NCBI GenBank assembly: GCA_033762075.1
Contig: JANRLY010000034.1
Location: forward strand, 1-64,000
Length of the DNA: 64,000 nucleotides
Origin: VFKI01 sp033762075
Lineage (GTDB): Bacteria > Pseudomonadota > Gammaproteobacteria > DSM-16500
Direction: 5' to 3'
How positions within the stretch are numbered: the stretch's first letter is position 1; the number at the start of each line of letters is the position of its first letter. A program made the position numbers and the translations under genes. This document shows positions 61,850 to 64,000 of the stretch, in pieces. Below the pieces are notes generated by a model. It worked only from the letters and a program-made list of their open reading frames with translations, was not told the DNA's origin and did no database searches.

Positions 61850-62365
61850 ATGGATTCACTCGCTCACAATGAATATGTCATCGTCGGTAAAATCGGCGCG
61901 ACATACGGGGTACGAGGTTGGTTGAAAATCACTTCCTATACTGAATCAACCGATACCCTATTAAACTTTCATGACTGGTATTTAAAATACCCGGACCAAT
62001 GGAAGCTAATTCATATCGAAGCGAGCAAAAGACACGGCAAAAGCATCATCGCAAAGCTTGAGAGCGTCCATACGCCTGAAGCAGCGCGACGATTAACCGG
62101 CAAAGAGATCGCTATTCCACGATCACAATTGCCGCCCATTAAAGAAAATGAATATTATTGGGCAGATTTAATTGGCTTAACTGTTTTAACTGTAGATCAA
62201 GTTAAACTCGGCACCGTTCGTTATCTCATAGAAACGGGTGCCAATGATGTGATGATCATCCAAGATGAGCACAATCGTGAACATGCAATCCCTTGGATCA
62301 CTTCTGTCATTAAACAAGTTTCACTTGAAGATAAAACAATCGTCGTTGATTGGGAATTGATTTAG
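61850..62365 (+). CDS. rimM: Ribosome maturation factor RimM
   Basis: A 171-residue protein with an N-terminal RimM domain (VIVGKIGATYGVRGWLKITSYTE) and a C-terminal PRC-barrel (YYWADLIGLTVLTVDQVKLGTV, then REHAIPWI). It assists 16S rRNA processing and 30S head assembly. Its stop codon overlaps the trmD GTG start by one base (TAGTG). Confidence 0.95.
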   Translation: MDSLAHNEYVIVGKIGATYGVRGWLKITSYTESTDTLLNFHDWYLKYPDQWKLIHIEASKRHGKSIIAKLESVHTPEAARRLTGKEIAIPRSQLPPIKENEYYWADLIGLTVLTVDQVKLGTVRYLIETGANDVMIIQDEHNREHAIPWITSVIKQVSLEDKTIVVDWELI

Positions 62366-63105
62366 TGTGGTTTGGTGTTATTACTTTATTTCCAGAGATG
62401 CTTTCTGCAGCCCAATATGGCGTCACTGGGCGAGCTCTGCAAAATAAGCTCGCTGAATTACACCACTGGAATCCACGTGATTTTACGGACAATAAGCACG
62501 GCAACGTTGATGACCGTCCGTATGGTGGCAGCCCAGGCATGGTGATGTCGGTGCAACCGTTACAAGCCGCGATTCACGCAGCACAACAAGTTGCTCCAGA
62601 AGGCACAGAACTGATTTATTTAACGCCTCAGGGCAAGCGTTTTGATCATGCCGCTGCTACTCAATTCGCCAAAAAGAAAGGCTTATTGTTTGTTGCAGGC
62701 CGCTACGAAGGCATTGATGAACGACTCATGATACTTGAGCCTGGCACGGAATGGTCCATAGGAGACTATGTTTTATCCGGTGGTGAATTTGCCGCGATGA
62801 CAATGATGGATGCGATTACGCGCCTTATTCCGAATGTGTTAGGGCATGCTGAATCAGCACAATTAGATTCACATAGTGCGGGATTACTTGAATATCCGCA
62901 TTATACGCGACCAGAAATCTACCAAGATCTGGCCGTTCCAGAAGTACTTTTGCATGGCAATCATCAAGCCATTGCAAAATGGCGATTGAAACAATCGCTT
63001 GGGCGCACATGGCAGAAACGCCCTGACTTGCTTGAGAATATAACCCTCAGCGAAGTCGAACAGGAACTACTAAAGGAATATATTAGCCAAGCAAACAAGG
63101 AGTGA
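62365..63105 (+). CDS. trmD: tRNA (guanine-37-N1)-methyltransferase
   Basis: A 246-residue SPOUT methyltransferase that methylates G37 in tRNAs reading CNN and CGG-type codons, preventing frameshifts. The start is GTG at 62365 (MWFGVITLFPEM, the family start), overlapping the rimM stop by one base; an upstream TTG at 62350 is less likely. Motifs are VDDRPYGGSPGMVM, the trefoil-knot segment GRYEGIDERL, SIGDYVLSGGE and RRP-like TRPEIY. In the conserved operon position. Confidence 0.95.
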   Translation: MWFGVITLFPEMLSAAQYGVTGRALQNKLAELHHWNPRDFTDNKHGNVDDRPYGGSPGMVMSVQPLQAAIHAAQQVAPEGTELIYLTPQGKRFDHAAATQFAKKKGLLFVAGRYEGIDERLMILEPGTEWSIGDYVLSGGEFAAMTMMDAITRLIPNVLGHAESAQLDSHSAGLLEYPHYTRPEIYQDLAVPEVLLHGNHQAIAKWRLKQSLGRTWQKRPDLLENITLSEVEQELLKEYISQANKE

Positions 63106-63218
63106 TGAGTAAGAAAGTTTGCATGATACTTTGTCAATATTCGGTGAACTTTTGATAAGAACTTGCCGAATACGTATGACATTTTAAGTTAAATACATTG
63201 GTATTAAGAGGAACAGCC

Positions 63219-63656
63219 ATGAACATTATTCAGATTTTAGAAGCAGAGCAAATGCAAACAGCAAAACCCATGCCAACTTTTGCACCGGGTGATACTGTAT
63301 CTGTCCAAGTCAAAGTCCGTGAAGGTGAACGCGTGCGTTTACAATCCTACGAAGGCGTTGTCATTGCTAAACGTAATCGCGGATTAAATTCTTCATTTAC
63401 CGTACGCAAAATTTCACATGGCGTGGGTGTTGAGCGTGTTTTTCAAACTTACAGCCCACTCATTGATAGCGTTGAAGTAAAACGTCGCGGTGATGTCCGT
63501 CGCGCTAAATTATATTACATGCGTAAACTCAGCGGGAAAGCAGCACGTATTCGTGAAAAGCTTTCTACAACGAATGGCGCTAAATCAACTGTTGAATCGA
63601 CAACTGTAACGCCTGATGTTGCTAATAATAATGAAACGGATGCAGCACAAGAATAA
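63219..63656 (+). CDS. rplS: 50S ribosomal protein L19
   Basis: A 145-residue protein. The first ~115 residues are standard L19 (PTFAPGDTVSVQVKVREGER, VVIAKRNRGLNSSFTVRKIS, GVERVFQTYSPLIDSVEVK, RRAKLYYMRKLSGKAARIRE). A ~30-residue Ser/Thr/Asn/Glu-rich tail (TTNGAKSTVESTTVTPDV and on) extends beyond the usual end. The start is the ATG at 63219, seven codons into the open frame, with AAGAGGA upstream. Last gene of the operon, 113 bp after trmD. Confidence 0.95.
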   Translation: MNIIQILEAEQMQTAKPMPTFAPGDTVSVQVKVREGERVRLQSYEGVVIAKRNRGLNSSFTVRKISHGVGVERVFQTYSPLIDSVEVKRRGDVRRAKLYYMRKLSGKAARIREKLSTTNGAKSTVESTTVTPDVANNNETDAAQE

Positions 63657-63670
63657 CCGCCAAACTATGT

Positions 63671-63692
63671 CATTCCCGCCAAGGCGGGAATG
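63671..63692. repeat. Short perfect palindrome after rplS, possible terminator
   Basis: CATTCCCGCC (63671-63680) and GGCGGGAATG (63683-63692) with a 2-base loop. It is 14 bases downstream of the rplS stop, GC-rich and without a T-run. The same 'attcccgcc' wording appears at ~29285, so it may be a dispersed REP-type sequence. Confidence 0.55.
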
Positions 63693-63723
63693 AGAGGACA
63701 GGGTTTGAATCGGAATATCTATC

Positions 63724-64000
63724 ATGCATCTCACTTACACCACCACAGCCAGCGCTAAAGACATTATGAACTGGTCTGGAACGCCCTATCATATGTCACG
63801 TGCATTTGCTGCAGGCGGTGATACGATTCATTATGTTGGCAATCTTAAACGCGAATTGCCTTTTGGTTTCAAGTTAAAACAATTCATTAAAAAATGTTCT
63901 GATCAACGTGAAAGTCCACGCTTCAATATCTATGCTGCACAACATTATTCAGAACAAGTGGCAAAACAATTACAACAACACAAAACAGATGCTGTCATTT
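63724..64000 (+). CDS. Probable glycosyltransferase, N-terminal part (runs off the window)
   Basis: From the ATG at 63724 the frame is open for 92 codons to the window edge. It starts MHLTYTTTASAKDIMNWSGT, with PYHMSRAFAAGGDTIHYVGN following, then FKLKQFIKKC and YAAQHYSEQVAKQL. A Rossmann-like first strand followed by S-G-T-P-Y-x-M and an early 'G' strand is typical of GT4-like glycosyltransferase N-terminal domains. The rest, including the nucleotide-sugar site, is missing, so the assignment is tentative. It is 67 bp beyond rplS and separated from it by a palindrome. Confidence 0.55.
   Translation, partial: MHLTYTTTASAKDIMNWSGTPYHMSRAFAAGGDTIHYVGNLKRELPFGFKLKQFIKKCSDQRESPRFNIYAAQHYSEQVAKQLQQHKTDAVI

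Overview
The window is AT-rich chromosome from a gammaproteobacterium. Conserved blocks have the order usual in that class: rodZ-hisS-yfgM-bamB-der, leuS-lptE-holA-nadD, aroC-aroB, aceE-aceF-lpdA, ampD-ampE and rpsP-rimM-trmD-rplS. An LbtU-type siderophore porin, a DUF1566 surface protein, a PAS-LuxR regulator and several large eukaryotic-like repeat proteins (LRR, HEAT, another helical repeat) point to a host-associated member of the Legionellales (Coxiellaceae or Berkiella-like). This placement is inferred from gene content, not from a database search. I saw no rRNA, tRNA or CRISPR array.

Layout. 1-140: end of an IS3-family element that cuts off the start of a bacterial-Ig/DUF1566 surface protein (141-2237). 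2.2-3.3 kb: a PAS-LuxR regulator flanked by two copies of a ~95-bp inverted-repeat element. 3.3-8.4 kb: envelope and secreted accessory genes (FadL-like porin, periplasmic acetamidase-like protein, Mpo1-like membrane protein, small secreted protein) and arfB. 8.6-11.9 kb: a 1094-residue HtrA-like protease with a nuclear-localisation-like basic C-terminus and a PmrA-like box upstream. 12.1-19.2 kb: aroCB, cvpA, then an MFS transporter with kbl-tdh (threonine to glycine and acetyl-CoA). 19.3-28 kb: lnt, a candidate cysteine protease with helical repeats, a small secreted protein, then leuS-lptE-holA-nadD. 28-31 kb (minus strand): an MFS protein, then a two-gene unit resembling a split borosin RiPP locus (precursor-like peptide plus tetrapyrrole-methylase-fold N-methyltransferase). 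31.2-34.3 kb: two adjacent candidate effectors, one with LRRs. 34.4-41.3 kb: ffh and the rodZ-hisS-yfgM-bamB-der cluster. 41.3-42.1 kb: a long non-coding gap with terminators and a possible small RNA. 42.1-54.1 kb: membrane protein, hydrolase, threonine aldolase, pyruvate dehydrogenase operon, BtuF-like protein, ampDE, murA. 54.3-58.8 kb: HEAT-repeat protein overlapping arnA-type decarboxylase and arnB. 58.9-64 kb: peroxiredoxin, LbtU-like porin, the rpsP operon, and the start of a gene cut by the window edge.

How it fits together. Housekeeping operons alternate with accessory islands holding the candidate host-interaction genes. Short palindromic repeats lie in the gaps between them: a cgtcat-cgcgag family in three long copies and one short, the 2.2/3.2-kb pair, and several single hairpins. 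The two features most worth following are the split-borosin pair at 29362-30389 and the protease with candidate nuclear signal and PmrA-like box at 8493-11914.
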